The position numbers and the translations under genes are program-made. 48,945 bases of DNA from an uncultured Shewanella sp. (GTDB taxonomy: Bacteria; Pseudomonadota; Gammaproteobacteria; Enterobacterales; Shewanellaceae). This document shows positions 7,588-16,205 of this stretch, piece by piece. How positions within the stretch are numbered: position 1 is the stretch's first letter; each line of letters starts with the position of its first letter. The notes beneath the pieces were generated by a model. The model worked only from the letters and a program-made list of their open reading frames with translations. It was not told the origin of the DNA and ran no database searches. The stretch is taken from contig NZ_CANLZC010000035.1 in the NCBI RefSeq assembly GCF_947495455.1, positions 1 to 48,945 of the forward strand. Reading direction: 5' to 3'.

Positions 7588-8943
7588 ATGTCTACCAAAA
7601 AAACCCACAACTTAAAGACGATCCTCACTTTTATCGTTCCCTCTTTAATTGGCATATTATTGTTCATGACGCCTGTCAGTTATAATGATGCTATAACAAT
7701 ACCTATTGCTATTTTTGCAAAAGGGCTTGAAAGCCTCCTTGATGGTGTATTGACATCCGTTATTACCGGGATCGTTATTTTTACTGGCATCATGTCACTG
7801 ATCACTAAGATTGCTCGCCCTCAATGGATCATCAAAAATGCATTCTTGCATTCCCTGTTTAATATTAGCCTTCCATGGTTAGTGATCCGCCTGCTCGGTA
7901 CCGCCTTTATTATTCTCACTTTTTTCCAATTCGGTCCCGACGCTATTCGCTCTGAAAACACAGGCGCACTGGTATTAAATGACCTCTTACCCATACTTTT
8001 ATGTGTGTTCTTATTTGCAGGTCTTTTATTACCCTTATTGCTTAATTTTGGCTTACTCGAACTATTTGGTAGCTTACTGACGAAAGTCATGCGCCCTATT
8101 TTTAACTTACCAGGACGCAGTGCCATTGATTGCATGGCATCTTGGCTAGGTGATGGCAGCGTTGGCATTCTACTCACCGCAAAACAATATGAATCTGGCT
8201 TTTATACCCAAAGAGAAGCAGCCATTATCGGCACAACTTTTTCCGCCGTTTCAATTACTTTTGCCTTAGTCATCATTTCACAAGTCCAACTGGAACATCT
8301 CTTCGTTCCTTTTTATCTGACGGTCTGCTTTGCAGGGATCATGGCGGCAATTATCGTCCCTAAATTACCTCCTTTATCTTGGAAAAAAGACACTTATGTC
8401 GATGGAACACCAAGACATCCGGACGATGAGGTTATTCCGGCCGATCACAGTGCCTTTTCTTGGGGAATACATTTAGCCCTCAAAAAAGCAGAAAACTCAG
8501 TGGGCGCTAAACAAACTTTTATCGATGGTTTGAAGAATTCTATCGATATGATTTTTGGTATTATCCCCGTCATTATGGGCATGGGAACCATTGCCCTTAT
8601 ACTCGCTGAATATACCTCTATTTTTGACTATTTAGGCATGCCCTTTATTCCATTATTGGAGCTTTTACATATCCCTGAAGCCACAGAAGCCTCAAGAACC
8701 ATAGTGGTTGGTTTTGCCGATATGTTTATTCCATCGATACTCGCAGGCAGTATCGAATCTGATATGACGCGCTTTATTATTGCCGCCATGTCGGTCACTC
8801 AGCTTATTTATATGAGTGAAGTCGGTGCCTTACTCATTGGTAGCCGTATTCCCATCAATGTTCTAGAACTCTTTGCAGTGTTCATATTAAGAACATTAGT
8901 CACTTTACCCATTATTGCTGGTATCGCACATTTAATTTTTTAA
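7588..8943 (+). CDS. yjiH: YjiH family membrane protein with nucleoside-recognition (Gate) domains
   Basis: 451 residues, strongly hydrophobic with many membrane segments (about 18-38, 55-75, 100-120, 135-165, 215-255, 330-350, 370-390, 400-450). Two Gate-like halves can be recognised: LLPLLLNFGLLELFGSLL through SAIDCMASWLGDGSVG, and the C-terminal GFADMFIPSILAGSI segment. The family lies in the inner membrane and is related to the nucleoside-recognition parts of Nup transporters and SpmA/SpmB. Its substrate is unproven. A GGGG ribosome-binding site precedes the ATG. It converges with a purine permease gene, sharing one terminator; the neighbourhood suggests a nucleobase or nucleoside role but does not prove it. 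Confidence 0.8.
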   Translation: MSTKKTHNLKTILTFIVPSLIGILLFMTPVSYNDAITIPIAIFAKGLESLLDGVLTSVITGIVIFTGIMSLITKIARPQWIIKNAFLHSLFNISLPWLVIRLLGTAFIILTFFQFGPDAIRSENTGALVLNDLLPILLCVFLFAGLLLPLLLNFGLLELFGSLLTKVMRPIFNLPGRSAIDCMASWLGDGSVGILLTAKQYESGFYTQREAAIIGTTFSAVSITFALVIISQVQLEHLFVPFYLTVCFAGIMAAIIVPKLPPLSWKKDTYVDGTPRHPDDEVIPADHSAFSWGIHLALKKAENSVGAKQTFIDGLKNSIDMIFGIIPVIMGMGTIALILAEYTSIFDYLGMPFIPLLELLHIPEATEASRTIVVGFADMFIPSILAGSIESDMTRFIIAAMSVTQLIYMSEVGALLIGSRIPINVLELFAVFILRTLVTLPIIAGIAHLIF

Positions 8944-8968
8944 TCGAGATTAAAAAATAATCGACCAT

Positions 8969-8998
8969 AAAAAAGAGCGGCCATCGCCGCTCTTTTTT
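8969..8998. terminator. Bidirectional intrinsic terminator between convergent genes
   Basis: AAAAAAGAGCGGC, a CATC loop and GCCGCTCTTTTTT form a perfect GC-rich stem with A and T tracts on the two sides, so it works for both the YjiH gene and the permease gene. Confidence 0.93.
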
Positions 8999-9027
8999 AT
9001 ATCACTATACTTTCTTAAATCGCTTTC

Positions 9028-10386
9028 TTAAATCGCCCAACCACCAAAATAGAAAACCACTAACCCTAAAGTAATGATCAATACTCCCGGTTTAAGGGAG
9101 CGCCACTCTCCACTAAATAAGCGCCCGATCACCAAAGTCACAAACCCAAGCATGATGCCTGTGACAATATTACAACTTAATATGATGAATACGGCACAAG
9201 TCAGCCCTGCCATTGCATCCACTTTGTCGGTAAAATCAAGCTTAGTCACATTTGATAGCATTAATAACCCCACATACATCAATGCGGGTGCTGTCGCATA
9301 AGCAGGCACTAAATAGCTCAAAGGAGCAAGAAAAACCATCAACAAGAATAGCAAACCAACAATGGTCGCAGTGAGTCCTGTTTTTCCTCCCGCAGCAGTG
9401 CCTGCTGCTGATTCAATATAAACCGCTGCGGGTGCGCCACCAACCACACCTGCAAACATGCTGCTAACAGAATCAGAAGTTAATGCCTTAGCACCACCTT
9501 TAATATCGTCTTTCTCATCCAATAAATCAGCTTGCCCAGCGACTGCTCTAATCGTCCCTGTTGCATCAAAAATCGCTGTCATCACCAATGCAAGCACTAT
9601 CGGTAATACCACAGGATTAATGGCACCCATGATATCCATTTGTCCAAATAAAGAATGCTCTGAACTAAAGTTCGGCATAGCCAATAAGCCTTGATACTGT
9701 ACTTTAGGATCAAAAATAAGACCAAAAATAGATGACATAATCACCACAATTAAAATACCACCTGGTACTCCTTTGCGTTCAAGGCCAATGGTGGCTGCCA
9801 GTCCTATAACGGTTAAAATAACAGGTAAGCTATTAATATCCCCTAAAGTCACAGGTAATCCAGTATCATTTGCCACAATAAGCTGCACACTATTCGTCGC
9901 GATAAGGAGTAAAAATAGACCAATACCTATCCCCGTCCCATGAGCGATGCCTTTTGGCAAGTTACTCAACACCCACTGACGTGCTCCCGTAATACTGGCC
10001 AATGTAAATACCACCCCCATTAAGAAGATCGCACCTAAAGTCACAGGAATAGAAATCCCCTGCCCTAACACCATACTAAAAGCAGTAAAAGCCGTTAGTG
10101 AAATGGCACATCCAATCGCCATAGGTAAATTAGCCCAAAGCCCCATTAAAAGAGAACCAAAAGCGGCGATTAAACAAGTCGCAATAAAAACAGCTGCGGG
10201 ATCAAAACCCGCACTGCCAAGCATATTAGGTACAACAATCACAGAATAAACCATCGCCAGAAAAGTCGTCAGCCCGGCTATCATTTCTTGACGTACAGTA
10301 CTGCCCCTATCGCTAATCTTAAAATAACGATCTAACAATGTCCCTAATGGCGCTGTGCTCGTGGTTAGCGTCTGCTCAGACTTCAT
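9028..10386 (-). CDS. NCS2-family purine permease (AzgA/GhxP-like, adenine/guanine/hypoxanthine)
   Basis: 452 residues, about 12-14 membrane segments. The N-terminal motif [23 protein letters not shown] and the downstream [20 protein letters not shown] and [20 protein letters not shown] segments are hallmarks of the AzgA-like purine permeases (E. coli GhxP, GhxQ, AdeP, AdeQ). The protein imports purine bases by proton symport in the inner membrane. Residues alone do not decide between adenine and guanine/hypoxanthine. It is transcribed alone; 10387-10613 shows no purine riboswitch and no recognisable PurR box. A weak AAGG ribosome-binding site lies about 10 bases before the ATG. Confidence 0.9.
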   Translation of the reverse strand: MKSEQTLTTSTAPLGTLLDRYFKISDRGSTVRQEMIAGLTTFLAMVYSVIVVPNMLGSAGFDPAAVFIATCLIAAFGSLLMGLWANLPMAIGCAISLTAFTAFSMVLGQGISIPVTLGAIFLMGVVFTLASITGARQWVLSNLPKGIAHGTGIGIGLFLLLIATNSVQLIVANDTGLPVTLGDINSLPVILTVIGLAATIGLERKGVPGGILIVVIMSSIFGLIFDPKVQYQGLLAMPNFSSEHSLFGQMDIMGAINPVVLPIVLALVMTAIFDATGTIRAVAGQADLLDEKDDIKGGAKALTSDSVSSMFAGVVGGAPAAVYIESAAGTAAGGKTGLTATIVGLLFLLMVFLAPLSYLVPAYATAPALMYVGLLMLSNVTKLDFTDKVDAMAGLTCAVFIILSCNIVTGIMLGFVTLVIGRLFSGEWRSLKPGVLIITLGLVVFYFGGWAI

Positions 10387-10613
10387 GTGATTATAACCTT
10401 AGATTTAATAGGAAGGAGATCAATAGATATCATTAGAAAGCTAAAATCACTCCTAGTAACTTATTGTTAATTTGAATAATATTTTCAAAGTCTATCTTCA
10501 AAAGACAGTTTTAAAAGCGGCTAGTTTACAGGATATGATGAATGTTAAATAGGTATGTTAGGCTTTCTATTAACCCTCAAATTAAAAAACAGAAATCCAT
10601 ATTTACAGCATAT

Positions 10614-10645
10614 AAAAACAAGCTAAATTGATCATTTAGCTTGTT
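10614..10645 (-). terminator. Intrinsic terminator of the threonine aldolase gene
   Basis: On the minus strand AACAAGCTAAAT pairs with ATTTAGCTTGTT across a short loop and is followed by TTTATA. It lies 22 bases past the ltaE stop. Confidence 0.8.
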
Positions 10646-10666
10646 AAGCAAAAATTAAAACCCCCT

Positions 10667-11677
10667 TTATTTGAGTAAGTTTTTAAGGGTCGCGATAAAA
10701 AACTCGATATCTTTGCGGCTCACATCTCGATGTAATACTAACCTTAACGTTGTATTTTCAGTCACTAAAATACCTTTTTCTTTCAGCTGGCTCACTAGGT
10801 TTTTGACATCGAGATCCCCAAGCACCTTAGCAAATACCATATTGGTTTGAACCAAAGACAGATCCACTTCAAAGCCTTCTAACTGTGCCAATTCCTTAGC
10901 AAGATAGGTAGCATTATCATGATCTTCTGCTAATCTTTCCACTTGTTCGGTAATCGCAAGCTGAGCCGCAGCAGCGAGAATACCCGCTTGGCGCATTCCA
11001 CCACCTAGCATTTTTCTCCAACGACGCGCTTTCTTAATTAAAAATGGATCCCCTAATAAAATAGATCCAACCGGCGCGCACAAACCTTTAGATAAGCAGA
11101 TAGAAACCGAGTCAAAATACTGAGTAATCTGGCTAATTTCAATATTTTGTGCCACAGCAGCATTAGCGACACGCGCACCATCAAGATGCATTTTTAATCC
11201 ATGATTAAAGGCAAGGGTTTGTGCACTTGCTAAATAGGATTGAGGCAACACTTTTCCGCCAATCGTATTTTCAAGACTCAGCAAACGTGTTTGAGCAAAA
11301 TGCACATCATCGGGTTTTATCGCTGCTTCAATATCAGACAATAATAAGCTGCCATCAATTTGATTCATTAGGGGTTGAGGCTGAATACTCCCTAATACCG
11401 CAGCACCTCCACCTTCAAACTTATAATTATGCGCTTGCTGCCCACATAAGTATTCATCACCTCGTTCGCAGTGAGACATTAATGCAAGTAGGTTTGCTTG
11501 AGTACCAGAAGAAGTAAATAATGCAGCATCAAAACCAAAACGCTCTGCAGACATGGCCTCCAACGCATTAACGGTAGGATCATCACCATATACATCATCT
11601 CCCACTTCAGCATTCGCCATTGCCGCTCGCATGGCCTTTGTTGGCCTTGTTACCGTATCACTACGAAAATCGATCAT
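10667..11677 (-). CDS. ltaE: Low-specificity L-threonine aldolase
   Basis: Starting from the ATG at 11677 the protein has 336 residues and opens with MIDFRSDTVTRPT, the conserved N terminus of the family. This start has a good TGAGG site 6 bases upstream; an earlier in-frame start at 11731 adds 18 unlikely residues. Characteristic elements are GDDVYGDDPTVN, FTSSGTQANLLAL, HLDGARVANA and the PLP-binding lysine in SVSICLSKGLCAPVGS. It cleaves L-threonine and L-allo-threonine to glycine and acetaldehyde in the cytoplasm. It is probably monocistronic. Confidence 0.93.
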   Translation of the reverse strand: MIDFRSDTVTRPTKAMRAAMANAEVGDDVYGDDPTVNALEAMSAERFGFDAALFTSSGTQANLLALMSHCERGDEYLCGQQAHNYKFEGGGAAVLGSIQPQPLMNQIDGSLLLSDIEAAIKPDDVHFAQTRLLSLENTIGGKVLPQSYLASAQTLAFNHGLKMHLDGARVANAAVAQNIEISQITQYFDSVSICLSKGLCAPVGSILLGDPFLIKKARRWRKMLGGGMRQAGILAAAAQLAITEQVERLAEDHDNATYLAKELAQLEGFEVDLSLVQTNMVFAKVLGDLDVKNLVSQLKEKGILVTENTTLRLVLHRDVSRKDIEFFIATLKNLLK

Positions 11678-11991
11678 TTCAACCTCATTAAAAATTATCT
11701 CAATGACATAATAAAATACAGGGTATTGCAAAAAACCAAAACGTAAATCAATATCGGCGGTCTCAAAAACCTGATTTTACCCACTGCAACACCGAAAAAG
11801 AATAAAATAAAGCCAACACGAAACAACCATGAAACTAAAATGATAACAGTTAGTGACAAAATAAGACTTATTAAGTAAAAACTGATTTATAAACATCCTC
11901 TTAATATGCTTATCATTCTATCCATGCTAATAAAAAAACACTCTAATCAAAATACACTAAGGCGACACTGATTTTTTATTCATTCACTCCC
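11678..11991. other. Spacer between ltaE and the PACE gene
   Basis: 314 bp with no coding frame of substance, no strong hairpin and no recognisable operator. It must hold the ltaE promoter and the end of the PACE transcript, but neither stands out. Confidence 0.4.
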
Positions 11992-12414
11992 TTAGGTTCT
12001 CAAGTCATTTGAAACTGTGTATTTTGCTTTAACTATGTCATATACCCAATTAAAAATAATGGCGTATACAAAAAAGAATGCAAAGAACGCAGCTTCCAAC
12101 AAAAAGGCCGACATCATACTTATTGATAAAACAAAAGCGACAACCGGCAAGGTCAATACAATTAAACCCATTTCAAAGCCGCAGGAGTGAAAAATACGTA
12201 ATAGCAGTGTGCGATTAAGTCTATCGTAACCAAACTTCCAATCAAATATAAGGTTGTAAATATAATTCCATATGACTGCAAATAAACTCAGTCCCACCAT
12301 AACCAAAGACATTGCCATACTGCCTTCATTCGTCAATAAATAAGAAGCAGGAATTAAAATCAATAAAGCAATAGATTCAAATAATACGGCATGGAAAACT
12401 CGACTCTTAATCAT
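11992..12414 (-). CDS. PACE-family multidrug/biocide efflux transporter (AceI-like)
   Basis: 140 residues with four membrane helices in two tandem bacterial transmembrane pair domains. Domain 1 has RVFHAVLFE with the membrane-embedded Glu that is essential for proton coupling in AceI, then WNYIYNLIFDW. Domain 2 repeats the pattern as RIFHSCGFE and FNWVYD. PACE proteins export chlorhexidine, acriflavine and probably short-chain diamines as native substrates. The length is normal for the family. The gene diverges from a LysR regulator across 89 bp, the usual arrangement for PACE genes, and an inverted repeat lies between them. Confidence 0.9.
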   Translation of the reverse strand: MIKSRVFHAVLFESIALLILIPASYLLTNEGSMAMSLVMVGLSLFAVIWNYIYNLIFDWKFGYDRLNRTLLLRIFHSCGFEMGLIVLTLPVVAFVLSISMMSAFLLEAAFFAFFFVYAIIFNWVYDIVKAKYTVSNDLRT

Positions 12415-12451
12415 TCAAATAGCGCTCTTTTGCCTAACAAGTTGCCATTAT

Positions 12452-12486
12452 TATCTAACACAAATACAATTATAAAAAGTTAGATA
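12452..12486. promoter_or_regulatory. Inverted repeat in the PACE-LysR divergent region, likely LysR site
   Basis: TATCTAAC (12452-12459) is matched by GTTAGATA (12479-12486), a perfect 8-bp dyad with a 19-bp centre, in the middle of the 89-bp intergenic region. Such dyads are typical regulatory sites for divergent LysR genes. Confidence 0.5.
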
Positions 12487-12503
12487 CCATCACTTTTACT
12501 GAT

Positions 12504-13376
12504 ATGCCAACACTTGAGCAACTTAACGCATTTATCGCCACTGTCGAAGCAGGCTCCTTTTCGGCTGCAGCAAGAAAGTTAGGAAAAGTTCAATCAGCAG
12601 TGAGCCAACATATTTCAAATATGGAAGCAGATATAAACCATGCATTATTTCATCGATCAGGTCGATACCCCACGCTGACTAAACAAGGTCAACAATTGCT
12701 GCCACAAGCTAAAGCGGTCATTGCTCAACACGAGAGGTTATCCTTACAGATCCAATCTCTTGATTCTGTTGTCAACACTAGACTGACACTGGCTATTGAT
12801 GAAGGGATCCCTTATACAAGACTCAGTGATACTTTAGAAAAAATAGCATCACTGTATCCTCAGATACATATTGAGATTTTATGTGCATCAAGCAAAGATA
12901 TTGTCGAACTCGTTAAGCACAAACGAGCAACGGCAGGGATCATTTATAACGATGAGTTATACCCTGAGCATGTTGATTTTGAATCATTAGGTTCAGTACT
13001 CTTTGATATTTTTGTCAGCCCGGCACACCCACTCGCTCAAACCCATTCTCCTCATGTTGATATGTTAAAATTGCACCGACAATTAGTCATTGGCTCAAAA
13101 AACACTACATATATTAATGCATTATCACCGGATATTTGGCAGGCAGATAATTATTATATGCTATTGGAATTAACAAAATCAGGACTAGGATGGAGCTTCT
13201 TACCCCAACATTTATCAAAAGAAGCCCTAATGAATAAGCAAATTTGCAAGCTACCCATTGCATTTAATCAGCTGGGCTGGCAAGCCAATGTCGATATTAT
13301 TCAACATAAAAGTGCTAGTGAGGATCTCATCAATCAGCAATTAAGACAACTACTCAAAACACTTCTTGCAAAATAA
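12504..13376 (+). CDS. LysR-family transcriptional regulator, likely regulator of the PACE pump
   Basis: 290 residues. The N-terminal winged helix-turn-helix (LNAFIATVEAGSFSAAARKL, then VQSAVSQHISNMEADI) is canonical LysR. From about residue 90 there is a periplasmic-binding-like effector domain (LTLAIDEGIPYTRL). The gene is divergent from the PACE efflux gene with a shared inverted repeat, so it probably activates that gene in response to a substrate and represses itself. A ribosome-binding site is not obvious; the start is set by the conserved MPTLEQLNAFIATVE opening. Confidence 0.88.
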   Translation: MPTLEQLNAFIATVEAGSFSAAARKLGKVQSAVSQHISNMEADINHALFHRSGRYPTLTKQGQQLLPQAKAVIAQHERLSLQIQSLDSVVNTRLTLAIDEGIPYTRLSDTLEKIASLYPQIHIEILCASSKDIVELVKHKRATAGIIYNDELYPEHVDFESLGSVLFDIFVSPAHPLAQTHSPHVDMLKLHRQLVIGSKNTTYINALSPDIWQADNYYMLLELTKSGLGWSFLPQHLSKEALMNKQICKLPIAFNQLGWQANVDIIQHKSASEDLINQQLRQLLKTLLAK

Positions 13377-13377
13377 T

Positions 13378-13403
13378 CATGCCCATTAACATTAATGGGC
13401 ATG
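13378..13403. terminator. Hairpin between convergent genes, possible terminator
   Basis: CATGCCCATTAA and TTAATGGGCATG pair perfectly around two bases, immediately after the LysR stop. It lacks a T tract, so termination would be inefficient or Rho-aided. Confidence 0.45.
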
Positions 13404-13422
13404 ATTCACGGGTATAAAAGTA

Positions 13423-13965
13423 TCATTTAGGAGGATAAGTTTTAAATAATGCGGCAACAGCCTGATTAACAGCTTCTGTTCTTGCCTGTGGCGATGTTTC
13501 CTGACGGATAGTGTCTTCTGCCGAACCACGCCAAATCAATTGATGGGTTTTATTATCTATCATATCAACAATTAATGTACCCACATTATATTCACGTACC
13601 GTGGTTTGCCCGCCAGCCATACCGCCCCATCCTGGACCAAAATAAGGGTGATAACCGTAGTAAGTATTAAAAGTATTCACATTGAATCGCTTATTGACTT
13701 TTGTCAGATAATTAATAAGTACATCGGCATCATTGGTATTCGTCAAGGTCAAACCTTTTAATCTTAATTGCTGCGCAATCGCCATACGCACTCTTTGATC
13801 CATTAATCCATCAAGATGATAAGCTGAATCTCCCATTCTCTTTTGGACCCAAGCATAGGTTTTTACCTGGCTAAAATCAAAACTGGGATTATAATCAGAA
13901 TTGGTTTTTAACGTACTACAGGCACTCAGGGCAAATAACGCCAAAACAACGATTAGCTTCTTCAT
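13423..13965 (-). CDS. DUF4136 lipoprotein
   Basis: Starting from ATG 13965 (GGAGAG site upstream) the protein has 180 residues and begins MKKLIVVLALFALSACS, a signal peptide with the lipobox LSAC, so it is a lipoprotein. The following FDFSQVKTYAWVQ and DADVLINYLTKVNKRF segments match DUF4136, a family of small periplasm-facing lipoproteins of unknown role. GTLIVDMIDNKTHQLIWRGSAEDT closes the domain. The first residues of the open frame upstream of this ATG are not used. It faces the LysR gene and is divergent from the Fur-boxed membrane protein. Confidence 0.85.
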   Translation of the reverse strand: MKKLIVVLALFALSACSTLKTNSDYNPSFDFSQVKTYAWVQKRMGDSAYHLDGLMDQRVRMAIAQQLRLKGLTLTNTNDADVLINYLTKVNKRFNVNTFNTYYGYHPYFGPGWGGMAGGQTTVREYNVGTLIVDMIDNKTHQLIWRGSAEDTIRQETSPQARTEAVNQAVAALFKTYPPK

Positions 13966-14146
13966 AGTCTCTCCATTAACAATGAAATATGATTGGTAAT
14001 GATCCATAAAACAGTTTTGTTATTACCGATAACTCGATACATTTAGCATAGATTCAAAATCAGGGGTTTACAAACTCATAAGCCAATCATTTAAGTAAAA
14101 ATAAGACAAAAGAATCCCATTTATAAATTGACTTATTTAAAATGCT

Positions 14147-14168
14147 AAATGATAATAATTATCAATTT
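14147..14168. promoter_or_regulatory. Fur box
   Basis: AAATGATAATAATTATCAATTT is centred about 30 bp before the start of the small membrane protein gene at 14189. The core matches the Fur consensus of GATAAT-type hexamers and is an almost perfect palindrome. It predicts iron repression of the downstream gene. Confidence 0.8.
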
Positions 14169-14188
14169 CAACAATAAGGATGACTAGA

Positions 14189-14506
14189 ATGTACTGGCTA
14201 ATTTTAGGTTTCGTAGTGGTAAGCGCGATTATTGTCTTACTGCCACAGAATATGTCACTTGCCATTGCCGATGATCCCAAATTATCCAGTAAGAAAATAA
14301 CCCATTTTATGCTACTTTTATTACCCATAATGGTGTTAGCTTGGCTATTGATCACCTTGATCAATGGCAATAACACGCATTTTGGTGCCACCGCCATCGG
14401 TTTTGTCCTCACTGCCTGCACAGTCGCCATACCAAGACTGCATAAACTGATACTTCCGGCCGCTATGCTAACAGCCCTTTGTTTTATCATGGAATCTATT
14501 TCTTAA
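14189..14506 (+). CDS. Small Fur-regulated inner-membrane protein of unknown function
   Basis: 105 residues from the ATG at 14189, which has an AAGGA site nine bases upstream; an ATG at 14180 overlaps that site and is unlikely. Four hydrophobic segments are visible (about 2-19, 38-58, 64-80, 85-102) with a short charged loop, DDPKLSSKK. No catalytic or metal-binding motif stands out. The strong Fur box just upstream implies expression in iron limitation, so a part in iron uptake or iron-sparing is possible but not shown. I do not recognise the family. A frame on the opposite strand is a shadow. Confidence 0.75.
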   Translation: MYWLILGFVVVSAIIVLLPQNMSLAIADDPKLSSKKITHFMLLLLPIMVLAWLLITLINGNNTHFGATAIGFVLTACTVAIPRLHKLILPAAMLTALCFIMESIS

Positions 14507-14736
14507 GCCGCTATAAATAGTATAAGCAAATACCATTGGCAGTATTCACATTGGCAATATTCAATAGCCCCATTCACCAATTAATTTATATTTAAAAAAT
14601 CGATATTAACTTCCTTCAAAAAATCACATCAATTCATGCAATAATGCCGATCAAACAGTAAAATGTTAAAAAATCATATTGAAGCTTACTTAATTTTGGT
14701 AAACTGAGTAGTAGAACCCTTAGCGCATTTATTTTT

Positions 14737-15066
14737 ATGAAATTCGATCCTAATTCAAATTTAGTTTATAGCACAGATACAGGCAGGATCTCCCCCAGCC
14801 AAGTAGAGAAAGTCATTCCAGAAGGGGATGGGATCATTCGTATTCATAAAGAAAGTAAAGGGCGTAAAGGTAAAGGAGTATCCGTCATAAAAGGGTTAGC
14901 GCTGGATGAAAAAAACCTTAAAACCTTGGCACAGAAACTCAAGAAACAGTGTGGCTGTGGCGGAACCGTTAAGGATTTCAATATTGAAATACAAACAGAT
15001 AACCGAGAATTATTAAAAAGCTTACTGGAAAAATTAAACTACACGGTTAAATTAGCAGGAGGTTAA
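14737..15066 (+). CDS. yciH: SUI1/eIF1-like translation factor YciH
   Basis: 109 residues. The SUI1 fold is shown by IRIHKESKGRKGKGVSVIKG, then KKQCGCGGTVKD and a C-terminal TVKLAGG, all conserved in bacterial YciH. It is related to eukaryotic initiation factor eIF1 and is thought to influence initiation fidelity under stress. There is no good ribosome-binding site before the ATG; the upstream sequence is A/T-rich (ATTTATTTTT). It may be cotranscribed with yqgE 39 bp downstream. Confidence 0.9.
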   Translation: MKFDPNSNLVYSTDTGRISPSQVEKVIPEGDGIIRIHKESKGRKGKGVSVIKGLALDEKNLKTLAQKLKKQCGCGGTVKDFNIEIQTDNRELLKSLLEKLNYTVKLAGG

Positions 15067-15105
15067 CCCCTCCTTCCACAGCTGATGGCTTTTAGGAGCA
15101 CAAAG

Positions 15106-15666
15106 ATGGACAGCTTACAAAATCACTTTTTAATCGCCATGCCATCCCTCAAAGAAACTTATTTTGAGCGTTCGGTCATTTACCTTTGCGAACATAATAA
15201 GAAAGGGGCAATGGGCATTATCATTAATCGGCCAAGTCCGATCCTATTAGATGAGTTATTACTCCAAATCAATGCCAAAGAAGATGATCACTCACACAAT
15301 AATCCAGAGCAGAAAATACTGATCGGTGGGCCCGTCACCCCCGAAAGAGGCTTTGTTTTGCATTCCAGTAAAACTGGCTGGAAACAAAGTAAAACCCTTA
15401 ACGATGAACTCATGTTAACCACATCACAAGACATACTCACCTCACTAGGCTCCAAAAATGCACCCAAAGAATTTATTGTGGCACTGGGAGCTTCTGTTTG
15501 GGATAGGGGTCAATTAGAGCAAGAAATAGCAGAAAATTCATGGTTAAGCATTCCCGCGAATAACACATTATTATTTGATGTCGATTATGATTTACGTTGG
15601 CAACATGCCACCCAACCTCTTGGGTTTGATGCATGGCAATTATCAAATCAAATCGGTCACGCATAA
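15106..15666 (+). CDS. yqgE: UPF0301/AlgH family protein YqgE
   Basis: 186 residues from ATG 15106, chosen because AGGAG lies eight bases upstream and the protein then opens [15 protein letters not shown] as in the family; an in-frame ATG at 15085 adds seven residues. Conserved elements are [39 protein letters not shown] and the C-terminal RWQHA. The structure of the family is known but the function is not; the name AlgH comes from an alginate link in Pseudomonas. It precedes ruvX at 25 bp, the order conserved in many gammaproteobacteria. Confidence 0.92.
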   Translation: MDSLQNHFLIAMPSLKETYFERSVIYLCEHNKKGAMGIIINRPSPILLDELLLQINAKEDDHSHNNPEQKILIGGPVTPERGFVLHSSKTGWKQSKTLNDELMLTTSQDILTSLGSKNAPKEFIVALGASVWDRGQLEQEIAENSWLSIPANNTLLFDVDYDLRWQHATQPLGFDAWQLSNQIGHA

Positions 15667-15691
15667 CTAATCACCCATTAGGACGTTATTA

Positions 15692-16114
15692 ATGGATTCA
15701 CAAACAGTTTTAGGCTTTGATTTTGGTACAAAAAGTATCGGTATTGCTGTAGGCCAATCACTGACAGCTAGCGCAAGACCCTTAACCTCGATAAAAGCAG
15801 AAGATGGGATCCCACGTTGGGAGCAAATCGGTGAGCTCATTGCAGAGTGGAAACCCGATGTTATTGTTGTAGGCTTACCTCTTAATATGGATGGTACTGA
15901 ACAAGAGTTGACAAAACGCGCTAAAAAGTTCGGCAACCGTATTCGAGGACGCTTTGAAATCAATGTTGAATTTCAAGATGAAAGATTAACCACTGCCGAT
16001 GCAAAAGCCCGATTATTTGATATGGGGGGCTATAAGGCCCTCACTAAAGGGCAAGTGGATGCCATGTCCGCGGTACTCATCACCGAAAGTTATTTTGAAA
16101 ATCAGTACCAATAA
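15692..16114 (+). CDS. ruvX: Putative Holliday-junction resolvase / pre-16S rRNA nuclease YqgF (RuvX)
   Basis: 140 residues, standard length. It has the RNase-H-like fold with the N-terminal motif [15 protein letters not shown] carrying the first catalytic Asp, [10 protein letters not shown], the DERLTT glutamate motif and a C-terminal VDAMSAVLI aspartate. In E. coli YqgF matures the 5' end of 16S rRNA; a resolvase role was proposed earlier from fold. An AGGA site precedes the ATG. It is the last gene of the yciH-yqgE-ruvX group and is followed by a hairpin. Confidence 0.93.
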   Translation: MDSQTVLGFDFGTKSIGIAVGQSLTASARPLTSIKAEDGIPRWEQIGELIAEWKPDVIVVGLPLNMDGTEQELTKRAKKFGNRIRGRFEINVEFQDERLTTADAKARLFDMGGYKALTKGQVDAMSAVLITESYFENQYQ

Positions 16115-16153
16115 GCTCAAACTCAAGGGCTTTCACTATTCTGTGTCAGTGAT

Positions 16154-16190
16154 CCGTGAACCTTAAAGAGATTCGTTCACGGGTTTCTCT
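16154..16190 (+). terminator. Intrinsic terminator after ruvX
   Basis: CCGTGAAC (16154-16161) pairs with GTTCACGG (16175-16182), followed by GTTTCTCT. It lies between convergent ruvX and hemH. Confidence 0.6.
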
Positions 16191-16205
16191 AAACAACGGC
16201 AAACA

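Noticed and set aside
10387..10613. Purine riboswitch or PurR operator before the purine permease
   Set aside because: No aptamer core or ACGCAAACG-type palindrome was found.
14137..14490. 117-codon frame on the minus strand opposite the Fur-boxed membrane protein
   Set aside because: It covers the Fur box and lacks a ribosome-binding site, while the plus-strand frame has both a good site and typical membrane-helix composition.
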